Assembly: GCA_037179335.1 (NCBI GenBank)
Contig: JAKZHN010000005.1
Coordinates: 248,001 to 312,000 of the forward strand
DNA length: 64,000 nucleotides
Source of the DNA: Cyclaneusma minus
Lineage: Eukaryota > Ascomycota > Leotiomycetes > Marthamycetales > Marthamycetaceae
Direction of reading: 5' to 3'
Position numbers and translations under genes: made by a program. This document shows positions 1 through 10,965 of this stretch, piece after piece (position 1 is the first letter of the stretch; every line of letters starts with the position of its first letter). The notes under the pieces are model-generated. The model was not told where the DNA came from, made no database searches, and worked only from the letters and a program-made list of their open reading frames with translations.

Positions 1-3000
1 GGCGTCCTATCAGCTTTGTTACTGGAACAAACTCAGTCTAGGGGAGCGATGATTTCTGTTGGCTTGGGTCAAACAGAAGTATCCTGCTATTTCCAGCGAA
101 TTCGATCACATTCGGCGGCGCTGCCCTTGACCATTAGCTGCATCAACAGTCCGGCCAATGTCACGGTGTCGGGGTCCGAGAAAGAAATCTTGGAGCTGCA
201 ATCACTGCTTGATGAAGACGGAATCTTCTCACGTAAACTACGTGTCGGAATTGCGTACCACTCTAGCCAGATGGAGCAAATAGCTGGCAGGTACCTCGCT
301 TGCCTTGGTGAACTTGAAGGGTCGGGAAGCAAACGTCCGATTGCTATGGTATCATCCGTAACCGGCTCCTGGATTACCCCCAATCAAGTGCGCAAAGCTG
401 GGTATTGGGTTGATAACCTCACCTCCCCAGTTTTGTTCCAGCAAGCGATCCAATGTTTGTGTCTAGAACACACTATCTCTGCAGAAATTGCAGAAAGCAG
501 CAATCAGTCCCAATCAACCAAAGTCCATCATCTGATTGAGATCGGGCCACACGCAGTCTTGAAGTCGCCTATACGGGAGTGTCTTCGGATCGATCCGAGA
601 ACGAGTGAGATCAAGTACAGCTCTATACTCTTCCGATCCAAGGCTGCGACGACTACGCTACTCGAGGTAGTAGGGTCTTTGTATTGCGAGGGCGCATCAT
701 TGAATCTCCGTCACGTCAACGACCCGAATTACAACGCGGCTCGGACTTGCCTGACGTCGCTACCGTGGTATTCTTTTGATCACAGTCGCCGATATTGGCA
801 CGAAAGCAGGTTGAGCACGAATTATCTTGCGGGGTCTCTCAAAGGGTCTTCTTTGCTTGGCTCCCCTTCACGCGAGTGGAATCCCCTTAGGCCACAGTGG
901 CGGTGCTGCGTGAAGCTGGACAAGACTCCCTGGGTTGAAGAACACCAGGTCAACGGTAAAATTTTGTATCCCGCTGCGTCTATGGTGGTCATGGCCATCG
1001 AGGGAGCTCGACAGATTGCGGATCCCGATCGTCAAGTGGTTGCCTACACCTTGAGAAACATCAGATTTACCCACCCATTAGAGATTCCGCAAGATCGCTC
1101 AGAGCAGCAAAATATCGAGACTCGTCTCCATTTCGACCAGGTCTATTCTGAAGGCAGAGCTTCCGAAAATGCTCCTGTTTGGCACTTTTCCATGTTCTCG
1201 ATTAGCGCTGGTGATCGGTGGGCTGAGAACTGCAACGGATTCGTCCAGGTGCTCTACAAGTCTCAGAATACAAAAGAAATTCAAACGCAAAAGCTTGCTA
1301 TTTACCAACAGGCATGGAACTCAGCCAACAAGCACTGCAACCAAAACGTTCAGTCTCAGCAGATCTACCAGTTCTGGCGGCGCCATGGGTTAGATTATGG
1401 CCCCACGTTCCGGGGAATCACAAGTGCAGGGTACAGCGACAAATACAATCAAGCAACCGCGCGAATCTCAACTTCAATCAACAGAGACATCCAGGATGCG
1501 AACGACCTGCACGTTATACATCCCGCGACATTGGATTCGATCATACAGTCGACATTGATTGCCCTTTCCCACGGCGGAACTCAGAGAATGGCAACCCAAG
1601 TTGTTACTGGTGTGGAGAAACTCTGGATATCCAATGTTGATCTTTGCTCGTCGCATGACGACCTCAAAGTCTCGAGTACACTACGCGAAGAATCTGCACG
1701 CACCACCACATCTTCACTGTTCGTGCTAAGCAGTGATGCGAGGGAGCTGCGGGTTTTGATCAAAGATCTTGAGATCTCTGCAGTAGTTCATTCTTCAGAA
1801 AAGGAAGATGCAGTCGGCTTTCCAGCACAACGTTGGTATAATATCGACAGGGTGCCATATGTGCGCTTACTCTCACCGTCACAAACTTCCACTTGGTTGG
1901 ATGATTGTTGTGGCATGGACGTCATAGGACCACAGTCTTTCAACAAGGATCTCCGAGTTTTCTTGCTTTCTGCTCTAGCTCATATTCAGCAAGAAATTGG
2001 CCTTGGTCTGTCGCTCGCAAAGCCTTATTTCAAGCATTATTTAGCTTGGATGAACTGGCAATTGGAGCAATGCTCGGGATATCCACGTCAAGCTACGCAA
2101 GAGGAGCAGAATCTGCTTCGTATCAGGGTGAAAGAGCAAGGATGTGTGGGCAGGTTCTTCGTGGACGTAGCTGACAATCTTTCGGGAATCCTGAAAGGGG
2201 ATGTCGATGTCTTGAATCTGCTGTTCGATAGTACTTTAGTCAAAGATTACTATCGTGAGCAGTCTTTCGGCTCAAATTGTTTCTCGAAGCTCGGGTGGTA
2301 CTTGAATGCGTTGTCACGAGAGCAGCCGAATCTACGGATCCTTGAGGTTGGAGCCGGGACTGGCATGTTTACGAATCACATTCTAAACGCTTTGCGTATG
2401 GACCAAGACGCCGATGGCGTCGCAGGATACACGGAGTACTTCTTCACCGACATCTCGCCCTCGTTCTTCGAAAAGGCTCAGGCCTTGTTCAGCGGCACGA
2501 ACATCACGTACAAGGTGTTTGATATTGAGAAAAACCCGTGTTCACAGGGCTTCGAAGAAGGGACATTCGACATCATTGCAGCTTCAAATACCCTGCATGT
2601 TACGAAGTCATTGGCAAAAACGCTTGCAAATCTGCGCTTGCTTCTCAAGCCTGGCGGACGTCTGGTGTTTCACGAAATCGTGACACCATTGGATGTGCGA
2701 ACAGGCTTTGCATTTGGATTGCTGCCCGGCTGGTGGTTCGGTGTAGACGATGGCCGGACTCTAAGTCCCACGATGACAGAAGAAGCTTGGAATGACCTCT
2801 TGGTAGAAAATGGCTTCTCTGGGACGGAAGTCGTTCTACGAGACTATGCGGATATCGAATCTCGCCAGACAAGCATTATTTGCACCAGAGCAGTTGAAAC
2901 CACGGACCAGCCCCCCGCACCACCAAGGCTCACCATGATAATTGAATCTCAGTCGCATCTACAGACGAATCTAGCACGACGCACACTCGAAGAATTGCAA

Positions 3001-5777
3001 GAGCACGACTTCCAGTCAATCCAAATCGTCACTTTCGACGAAGCTGCGGAAGATTGCGACATCTCCGAGTTCACAGTCTTTTTTATAGATTCAGAGACCC
3101 CAATCTTCAACCGGCTCTCAGATAGCACATTCAAATCTCTGAGAGCAATTCTTTCCCGCGCTAAGAAAACTCTTTGGATCACCGGAGATCCAACCGCTAA
3201 TCCCGGCTTTGGAATGGTCGAGGGATTTTCGCGAGTCCTTTCGATCGAAAACCTCGAGTTACAATTCATGGTTCTTGCTCTAGACGCTGAGACTCGCGCA
3301 TCAGCCTATCGCGCTGAGAACATTGTTGCGGCGCTCACATATCTCCGTGGATGCCACGACAGGGAGAACACTGAGCTCAATTTCATCGTTATTGATAACC
3401 GGATTCATGTCAAACGGGTCTCAGAATCATCTCTGTTCCGTGAGACTATGTTGAAGAAGCTGATGCCCGGCAAAGTTGTCAATCAGACGGTTTTGGAAAC
3501 ACATCCATTTGTCGTCAGCATTGGTCTACCTGGACGCTTGGATTCTCTGCGAGTGGCCAAAGCTAATAGACAGGACCAAGCTCTCAACGACAATGAAGTG
3601 GAGATCGAAGTCAAAGCGGTCGGTGTAACTGACCTGGACTACTTAGTGGCTGTCGGAAAATCTCCAGGCCAGGTGCTAGGGACCCAATGCTCAGGCATAG
3701 TCCGCGCAGCTGGGAACGGTTGCAGAATCGCTGTGGGCGACCGAGTTTGTGCATTTGGCCATGGGATGCTCAGGTCATTCGCCAGGGCAGATGGCAGACT
3801 TGTGGCACAAATACCTGAAAGTGTATCTTTTGAGCGAGCTGCGACTCTTCCCGCCGATTATCTCATGGCCGCATTTCTGATACAGCACGCCTCCAGACTG
3901 ACCAACTGCAGACGTCTATTGGTACACACCGGAAGCAGCCCAATGGGTCAAGCGGTAGCTTTTCTAGCAGCAGATTCAGGAATCTCTGTTTATGCCACTA
4001 GAAGCACAACTCCATTTGATCAGGCGTCACCAGGTCATTCTAGAGGAAACTTATGTTGGCTCCCCGAAACAACCTACGCGGAAGATATTTCTCGGGACTT
4101 TCCACCGGGGATTGACGGTGTCATCGACTTAGTCGGAGACTTGCACAGCGTAGAGGCCATGCAGTGCCTCAAACCACAAGGGTGCTTTCTGCTAGTCAAA
4201 GCGCCTGGTACCTCTCATTTCGCGCCCCCAAACCTTTTCAACACTACGGTCAACATTATTGTTTCAACGATTGACTTTGGTACATGGCCCCAAGATGATT
4301 GGAGCCTTCCAAGTACGCCTATTCAAGAGCTGATCGACGTTGCCGTGGAATGCATGGGTATAGACACTCCGTCTTTACACACATTTCCCCTCTCGAAACT
4401 CGAAGTAGCATTCTTGAAATCCAAGGACGCTGCTCTTTCGAACGAAAAGGTTTGTGTTCAGTACAGCGACGACGACGAGATCTCTGTAAGTTTGACATAT
4501 TATCTTCCAAAAACACCTGATTGGTTACTAATGTACCTGTGGAAAGATTGAGCAGCATGATCTGTCAGAATGTCACTTCAGTCCCGATTTCAGCTATGTT
4601 ATAGCCGGTGGATTGGGGGACCTCGGCAGAGTTCTTGCCAAATGGATGGTGGATCGCGGAGCTCGCAACTTGATACTGTTATCCCGTAGCGGTGCACAAG
4701 GTGAAGAGGCAACAGCTATGATCAAAGCTTTGCAAGAGCAGGGGGCAAGTATCACCACTCCAATTTGCGATATCGGGGATGAAGTTGCATTGAGTGCTTC
4801 CATCCAAGAGTGCGCGAAAACCTGTCCGCCTATCAAAGGATGTATCCAAACCTCGGGGGTTCTACGAGTAAGTTTCTCCCTGAAGATTATAGTAAAATGT
4901 AAATGAAAAAACTTCTAACATACACTTAAAGGATATCATGTATGAGAAGATGTCTTGGGAAGATTGGAAATCCGTATTACACCCCAAAGTTGAGGGGTCT
5001 TGGAATCTGCACCAAGTATTGCCTCATGGGATGGACTTTTTCATCATGGCAGCCTCAATCTCTGGGATTCTAGGCCAAGCCACCCAGATCAACTATGCTA
5101 CGGCCAATACTTACCAGGATGCTCTGGCTCAACATCGGATTTCTATCGGAGAAAAGGCCGTCTCACTCGATTTAGGGATTCTTGAAACCGGCGGGCTACT
5201 TTCCCGCAACGAAGACCTGAAAAGGCGTTTGTCCAGCATGGCGTGCTACGTTCCTCTCTCTGAAGCTCAGATCCTGGCCTTGTTCGACCACTTTTGCGAT
5301 TCTAGAATACCAATCCAAGCCTTATCGCAAGCTCAAGTCATCGTCGGCATTCGAAGTCCCGCAGAGTTGGTTTCAATGCGTCAAGAGGTGCTCGAGTCGA
5401 TGCGAAATCCATACTGGCGATTAGCATATCTCGGATCCGCGAAGTCTTCCAAGCAGATTTCGGAAAATTCGCCGACAAGTCTTCAAAGCCAATTGCTGGA
5501 GAACCACACGAAGGAAGAGATGGAGGAACTCATCACGAGAGCTCTTGTCAAGCGTTTTGCTCGAATTATAGCTCAGGCGGAGGCGGAGATCAGTACCGAC
5601 GGCTCGGCGCTTTCAAACGGGGCGGATTCTCTCAGCGCGATGGATCTGCGGAACTGGATCTCAAAGTCCCTGAAGGTTGACATTGCTATTTTTGATATTC
5701 TAGGTGACATCTCACTTGGTGATTTAGGCAAAATGGTGGCAGAGAAATGGCAGGCTGCACAGGAAACGAACGTGTAG
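1..5777 (+). CDS. Highly reducing type I polyketide synthase, 5' truncated by window edge (AT-DH-CMeT-ER(degraded)-KR-ACP)
   Basis: Exons are 1-4485, 4547-4867 and 4932-5777. Introns 4486-4546 (with a TACTAAT branch site) and 4868-4931 are both phase 0, and removing them gives one frame to the TAG at 5775. The KS domain and the AT GHS nucleophile lie outside the window. Visible order: AT C-terminal half with catalytic His in YHSSQM (codon 259); DH with HxxxGxxxxP (His codon 943) and the TLDSIIQ Asp (codon 1534); C-methyltransferase SAM loop LEVGAGTGMF (2341-2370); ER (about 3540-4480) whose nucleotide-binding loop is degraded; KR with GGLGDLGR, Ser (codon 5055) and Tyr (codon 5094) at the usual 13-residue spacing; ACP with phosphopantetheine Ser in GADSL (codon 5628). 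There is no thioesterase, as is usual for fungal HR-PKSs. It should build a reduced, methyl-branched chain in the cytosol. The product is unknown. Confidence 0.95.
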
Positions 5778-5824
5778 ATGATAGATCCTAAGACTTGAAT
5801 ACACGAGATGAGTTTCCATCTTCC

Positions 5825-6462
5825 TTAGTTTTTGTGATCAGGAACCACTCCATCGCCAATGTTCGTCAGCATCGACACATAAATGAAGCCGCTAACTAGG
5901 TGCGCTAAGCCTGCCAATCTCTCTCTGCCAAGAACGTCCTTCGCAGTTTCAAAGCTCTTCTCATCCAGCGGGCCTCTTGCTTCGGCAAGCCTTTTGGAGA
6001 GTTCATAGGCCGCGGCTTCTTCCTGGTTTAGATCACTAGGAGTAGTTCCAGCCAGGGCAGCTTCCACCTGATTTTGAGACAAGCCAAATTTCTGTGCTAT
6101 GTGGCTGTGGGCATAGCGAACATATGGCGCGTTGTAGACAGCCATCACGGCGAGGATCGAAAGCTCCCGCTCGCGTTTCGAAATGCGTTGCTGCCCTGTC
6201 ACTGCAGCAGCAATTTTGAACCAAGGCTCAATAATCTCTGGTGTGTAGCTAAACGCGGCTCCATTAATATAGCTCGAAGGCACATGGGCTGGTCTAGGTA
6301 GGTAGATACTTACAAAAGTGGGGCATATGGTCCGTAGCAAGTTCCATCGGAATCTTGAGACTCGAGATCGGGGAAGTTCGAGAATACACGAGCCATGCCC
6401 TCGTACACCATGCGGTGCTCGGGAGTACGCTCATCTTCGGGGATTGCGGGAAAGCGAGACAT
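5825..6462 (-). CDS. Carboxymuconolactone decarboxylase (CMD/AhpD-like) family protein, 190 aa
   Basis: Exon 1 is 6462-6314 and exon 2 is 6248-5825. The 65-bp intron (6313-6249) runs from GTAAG to TTTAG, contains a TATTAAT branch site, and is phase 2. Splicing restores a protein starting MSRFPAIPEDERTPEH. An unspliced reading from an ATG near 6340 would translate intron sequence. The core motif is RERELSILAVMAVY, then YVRYAHSHIAQKFG, the Glu/His helical pattern of the CMD fold. The AhpD-type CxxC pair is absent (one Cys only), so peroxidase function is unlikely. CMD proteins recur in fungal polyketide clusters, as tailoring decarboxylases or of unknown role. The gene is tail-to-tail with the PKS (47 bp apart) and divergent from the monooxygenase at 6964, which argues for shared cluster membership. 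Substrate cannot be read from sequence. Confidence 0.85.
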
Positions 6463-6963
6463 TTTTTTCTGGAGGCAACAGCGAGGCGGTAATCTAAGAA
6501 TTAGAGGAGGGGGATGAAAGTCGCTCTAGTGTATTTGACTATTTGTAGACTTTGGCTGACACCTATATGCAGTATGATCTCAGTAATAACCCACTTCTTG
6601 TAAGTACGTCATACCTGCAATATTAATCAGCTGACAGTAAGTAGGAATATTTAGAGTTACAGCGCATATCTGCATTGCCCGGGTATGTCGAGGAAGTGTG
6701 GTCGCTCACCCTCTAGCCCCCACTCTGCCTTGCCATCGGCCTACAGCCTTCTGCTTCTAATAATAATTCAGAAGTGCCAAGGAAGATGAACATTTGGCAA
6801 GTAGCAGTAATCAAATCCCTCGCGTACTTGGTCCAGTCCACTGCCACCTTAACAAGCAGCAATCTACCGGTTTGGAATCGGTAAAATACTGTTACTATAT
6901 CTCCTTTACAGCTTCATAGCAACCTTCAAGAGTTTGAGTGCGGATATTTTATGCTTAGAAGAA
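6463..6963. promoter_or_regulatory. Divergent promoter region between CMD-like gene and FAD monooxygenase
   Basis: These 501 bp separate two start codons pointing away from each other, so both promoters must lie here. The stretch contains no convincing reading frame. A TATA-like ACTATATCTC sits about 70 bp before the monooxygenase start. A pyrimidine-rich tract lies just upstream of the CMD start on its own strand. The shared region suggests coordinated expression of the two tailoring genes; this is inference. Confidence 0.6.
6865..6883. promoter_or_regulatory. Inverted repeat TACCG-N9-CGGTA, candidate Zn2Cys6 regulator site
   Basis: Perfect 5-bp arms flank a 9-bp spacer 81 bp upstream of the monooxygenase ATG, within the divergent promoter. 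Paired CCG/CGG half-sites are typical targets of fungal Zn2Cys6 cluster regulators. No regulator gene is visible in the window, so this rests on symmetry and position alone. Confidence 0.35.
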
Positions 6964-8374
6964 ATGGCCCCAAATCCCAAGGATGTGATAATAGTGAGTA
7001 TTCTCCAGGATTTTCGCTGGCAAAATTGTAAACAAGTGCTAACCGTCTCAGATTGGTGGTTCACTCTCGAGTCTGATGCACGGTATCATGCTTTCCAATA
7101 TCGGCTACAATGTCATTATCCTTGAGAGGAGCCCTGGATCCTCTCCGAAAAGCCACATGGCAGGCGTTTGCGCCGGATCAGACGTTCTTGACTTCCTCAA
7201 ACGGTTCGATCGACTTCAGCATGTTCCGCTTGGACTGCCGAGCAAGTGTCTACAGACCATCGATCGCCAGAAAAATATCACGGTTCTGCTGCGTGTGTCC
7301 CGGCTGATGACAAGTTGGGATGCATTGTATTTCCGGTTGCGTGCCAATTTTGACGGCTTGAGAAGCGACTACTTTCCCAATCCGCCTCCGTCACTAAATA
7401 GTGATGACGGGGTACCGTCAGCTTTTTACTGGACTGGAAAGCACGTGACTGGCATTGAGGAAGACGCAGGAAAAATTCAAGTCACCATCAGAGATGTGGC
7501 TTCGGGGAGCATTGAGAACTTGGCAGCCGACTTGGTTCTCGGAGCAGATGGACCCAATTCCATTGTCCGGCAGATTTTCTTCCCGGCGGAAGTCGCGCAG
7601 CGCCGATATACAGGATACGTTGCATGGCGGGGAGTAGTCCCGGAAGAAGATGTCTCGCCACAGACTCGTGATATTTTCCAAAGAAACATCACCTACTTCT
7701 TGGTGCCTGATGGCCATGTGATTGTGTAAGGCCCACGGTATTTTGTTTAGATATCAAGACTAATTTGAAACAGATACAACATACCAGGAGAGTTGGGGAG
7801 CATTGAGAACGGCAAACGTCTTTTGAACTTCTGCTGGTACAGCAACGAGGACGAGACGCGTTTGGCTAGTCTAATGACAGACAAAGACGGGGTCAAGCAC
7901 GGTGTATCTGTGGCTCCAGGAAAAGTGCGTCAGGAGATTTGGGAGGAGCAGAAGCAGCTCGCCCAAGCAACGTTCACCGAGCCTTACCTGGAAGTGATCC
8001 AGAAGATCCAGAGTCCCTTCGTTCACAAGATAACGGACTACCAATCGCCACACTCATCCTTCCTAGACGGCAAGGTGTTACTTGTCGGCGATGCGCAAAC
8101 ACTGCTGCGTCCACATACGGCAATGAGCACTAATCAGGCCGCCTTTCATTGTATACTCGTGGAGAAGCTGCTCTTGGGCCAGATAACTCTTGCTCAGTGG
8201 AATACGGAGATGCAGAGAGCTATGCGGACGCAATTGGCTCGCAGTATTTGGTACGGCGAATACTTCCAACAACCGCTGTCAAAGTCAATCTACTGGGCTG
8301 TGAGCTTCTGGGTGACTGCTCTGGCTCACGCTCTTGCTGGCAGGCTTGGGATAGGAGAGAAGATGCGCATATAA
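6964..8374 (+). CDS. FAD-dependent monooxygenase (group A hydroxylase type), 434 aa
   Basis: Exons are 6964-6993, 7052-7725 and 7774-8374. Intron 1 (6994-7051, phase 0) and intron 2 (7726-7773, phase 2) both have GT-AG ends and join into one frame ending at TAA. The first exon is only 10 codons (MAPNPKDVII) and splices directly into IGGSLSSLMHG, the N-terminal FAD dinucleotide-binding loop. That fit is why this start was chosen. Further motifs are the DG-type loop VLGADGPNSIVRQ and the GD motif VGDAQTLLRPHTAMS. The RPHTA form of the GD motif resembles the dihydroxypyridine/hydroxynicotinate hydroxylase branch. The C-terminus has a hydrophobic stretch (YWAVSFWVTALAHALAG). It probably hydroxylates or oxidatively rearranges the polyketide product using NAD(P)H and O2. 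Assignment to the cluster comes from the shared promoter region with the CMD-like gene. Confidence 0.9.
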
Positions 8375-9412
8375 GGGGAAAAGCGCAACCGCAAATCCAG
8401 GGCTTTTCAAACTGTATTTCTACGGTGTTTCAGTGTTTCACATGGTGCCACTTATTGGGAAAAAGTTGATAAATAGCTTGCAAGTATCACGAGGAACCCC
8501 GTAATGAAAGTGTGATAATGAATCACGTGATCCAGTCGAAACAGGACTACTTCTTTAGTTCATAGCAGGCTACCGAAAGCTACAAATGCATTTTTCATTA
8601 TATGAAAATTACCAGAGTATGACTTCTGAGTTCTGAACCTTCTAACACCATTTCCCCCCGTGTTGGGCAGAAGGAAAAGCTGCAGTCTACTTCCAAGGCC
8701 CATCCTCGTCAACAGCGGCTCGAAACTTGCCTTGAAACTTGTCATGGTGTCGTACTCTGCCGCCTTATCCGAAAACAAGAAAGAATATAACGTCCGAAAA
8801 CCCGGGGAATGCTAATTTAGGAAGCTCAAAGCAACAGCCTACTTACGATAGCGCCGTCCTTGCAGATTTCCGTTGGGCGTGGCTGTAACAAAGAACGACA
8901 TGAGATGCTCACTGGAGATCTCCATTTGGCCCCACTAAGTTCCCCCAACCACTAGTAGGCAGCCATGCTGGTGAGCCCCTGTCTGAGTCACCAACATTGC
9001 AGAAGTTTGCTGCCGATCATTCAGCTCCTGCATTTGTTGGCCCGTGAGTGTGAAGGCCCCCACGATGCACATGCACATGCTATGTTCCCAAACCACAGTA
9101 AGCTCCGTGCATTCGAGCGGGGTTGATCTGAATCCATGTACCGCAGGCGGAGCGAGCGAGCGAATATAGTAGGGCGGAAGCTGGTCCCAAGCCATGACAG
9201 ATTACGCACCTGACACTTATTGGTTCATTTACGCGCCGGTACGGGGACTGCCATTCATATTAACTAACTATCACACCTCGCCCTTTATGCAATAACGTGA
9301 ATAAGACGTTACGACGAGGCTGCCACGCAATATGCAACATGCAGTGTGTTGATTTACTGCAAGCCGATCACTGCAGCCAGCGGCTGTGCCATCGACGCAA
9401 ACCCAGGAGACC
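8375..9412. other. Intergenic DNA, nothing recognised
   Basis: Reading frames here are short, lack recognisable motifs and have no supporting splice structure. Base composition is like the genes to the left, with no sign of RIP. No transposon ends were recognised. Confidence 0.5.
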
Positions 9413-9981
9413 GGTTCAAGCACCCGAATATGCATGCATGACACTCATTAACACATCCGTCTGCGGTAGGATTTCGGTTGATTCTGTTCAGATGCCCGAG
9501 GCTGACTATCGGGTGTGGAGCATATGCATTATGGGGGCTCTCAAGCAACCCAATATGCATGCAGGACACTTATCAATCAAAAGTCAGCCCACTCTAGAGT
9601 AGCAGTATCGTAGCCGCCACGCATACTTGCTCGCGTTCTCCAGGTCTGGACGAGAAGCCCGAGGCTGACTATGGGGTGTGAAGCATATGCATTGTGGGGG
9701 CTCTCAAGCAACATACCCAATATGCATGCAGGACACTTATCAATCAAAAGTCAGCCCACTCTAGAGTAGCAGTATCGTAGCCGCCACGCATACTTGCTCG
9801 CGTTCTCCAGGTCTGGACGAGAAGCCCGAGGCTGACTATGGGGTGTGAAGCATATGCATTGTGGGGGCTCTCAAGCAACATACCCAATATGCATGCAGGA
9901 CACTTATCAATCAAAAGCCAGCCCACTCTAGAGTGTAGCCGCCACGCATACTTGCTCGCGTTCTCCAGGACTGGACGAGAA
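9413..9981. repeat. Tandem repeat, about 167-bp unit, three close copies plus one diverged copy
   Basis: Units begin with GCCCGAGGCTGACTAT at 9494, 9657 and 9824, giving periods of 163 and 167. Each contains CATATGCATT, CCAATATGCATGCA and CACTTATCAATCAAAAG. The third unit lacks about 10 bp inside the GAGTAGCAGTATCG stretch. A more diverged unit (CCCGAATATGCATGCATGACAC) precedes from about 9413. The copies are nearly identical and GC-normal, so this array was not RIP-mutated. No reading frame runs through all copies. Confidence 0.9.
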
Positions 9982-10770
9982 GGGCAAAATCGCCCAAAGG
10001 GGTATTTAGCTAAGAGCACTAGTTTCGTTGGCTTTGCCCCAATTAGGGCCAGGGCTGGTCCAGCGTTGGCAACCGCTCACACTGCTCGGGTCAGACTATC
10101 AACCCGATCCGCCATTCGGCAACGGTCGGGACTGGGGTATTCAGACGAAAGTCGGGTTTTCAGATAGAGTCATTCAGAACGAGTCACCTGATACAGGTCA
10201 CGTGTCACCGCAAGGCAGCCTTCCAAGGGCTGTCAGGTCATCCAAACAAATCCTCTTATCCTAATGTTGGTCCAGGTCATGGGAAATCCTGATCCAGATC
10301 TCAACCCACTCCGGGTCAGCCTATGGCCAGCCCAGAGCAACCAAACAATACACCTTCATCAATCTCAGGGGAATGTCCGCATAAGAACCAAAGCAACAGA
10401 GAACAGTCCCATCTAGGTATCTAATAGTGCGTGCAGAAGAGTCCTGGTTCATAATCGTCCCGCATTTAGCGTCGAACGACTTGAATTCTAAAGTCTGGGT
10501 TCCTGGTCAACGTTGGAGCCATGAGCTTCTAGCTCTACATCAAACCCCAGGCAAGCGGGCGAATAATTGCTGGACGGGATTCAACGCGCTAGACTGCGAC
10601 TTTCTGGAGGACGAAGGCTAGATAGGGTACGTCCCAGACGATATATAGAATGTCAAGTCCAATTTGACAAGTGCCCCTTTCTTTATGTTGACTTGCTCGT
10701 CACCTCCGATATGAAAATGAATGTGAGAACCACTGTTTGGCGAAACGGCTTTTATTTAGCAGAGCTCCTT
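9982..10770. other. Noncoding GC-normal DNA abutting the AT island
   Basis: No gene recognised. The stretch 10170-10340 is rich in AGGTCA and GGGTCA motifs in both orientations, without a regular period. The last bases (CCTT, 10767-10770) are the proposed target site of the outermost retrotransposon. Confidence 0.45.
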
Positions 10771-10965
10771 TGTTACGGGGCTTCGGGCCCGCTTTCGGAG
10801 GAAGGTTCCTCCGTAGCTATTTGTTTACACGCTAAGCGACCGGTCGGGAATCCTGCCAGCTATTTAATGTAGCCAGACCCCTATTCCTTTTAATTTCTTA
10901 GCTTTATTTATTCTATTATTACCCAATTATCGATTTTATATAATCTTTTTTATATTTCCGTAATA
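10771..10965 (+). repeat. W 5' LTR
   Basis: Partner of 55090-55293. Its outer 130-150 bp are GC-normal. The inner end is converted: TTATCGATTTTAT stands where the 3' copy has TTGTCGGTCCCAC. The AT-island edge therefore lies inside this LTR, at about 10900. Confidence 0.8.

Noticed and set aside
6314..6340. Start of the CMD-like gene at the ATG near 6340 without an intron
   Set aside because: It would translate the 65-bp intron (donor GTAAGTAT, branch TATTAAT, acceptor TTTAG). The spliced form from 6462 gives a family-like N-terminus.
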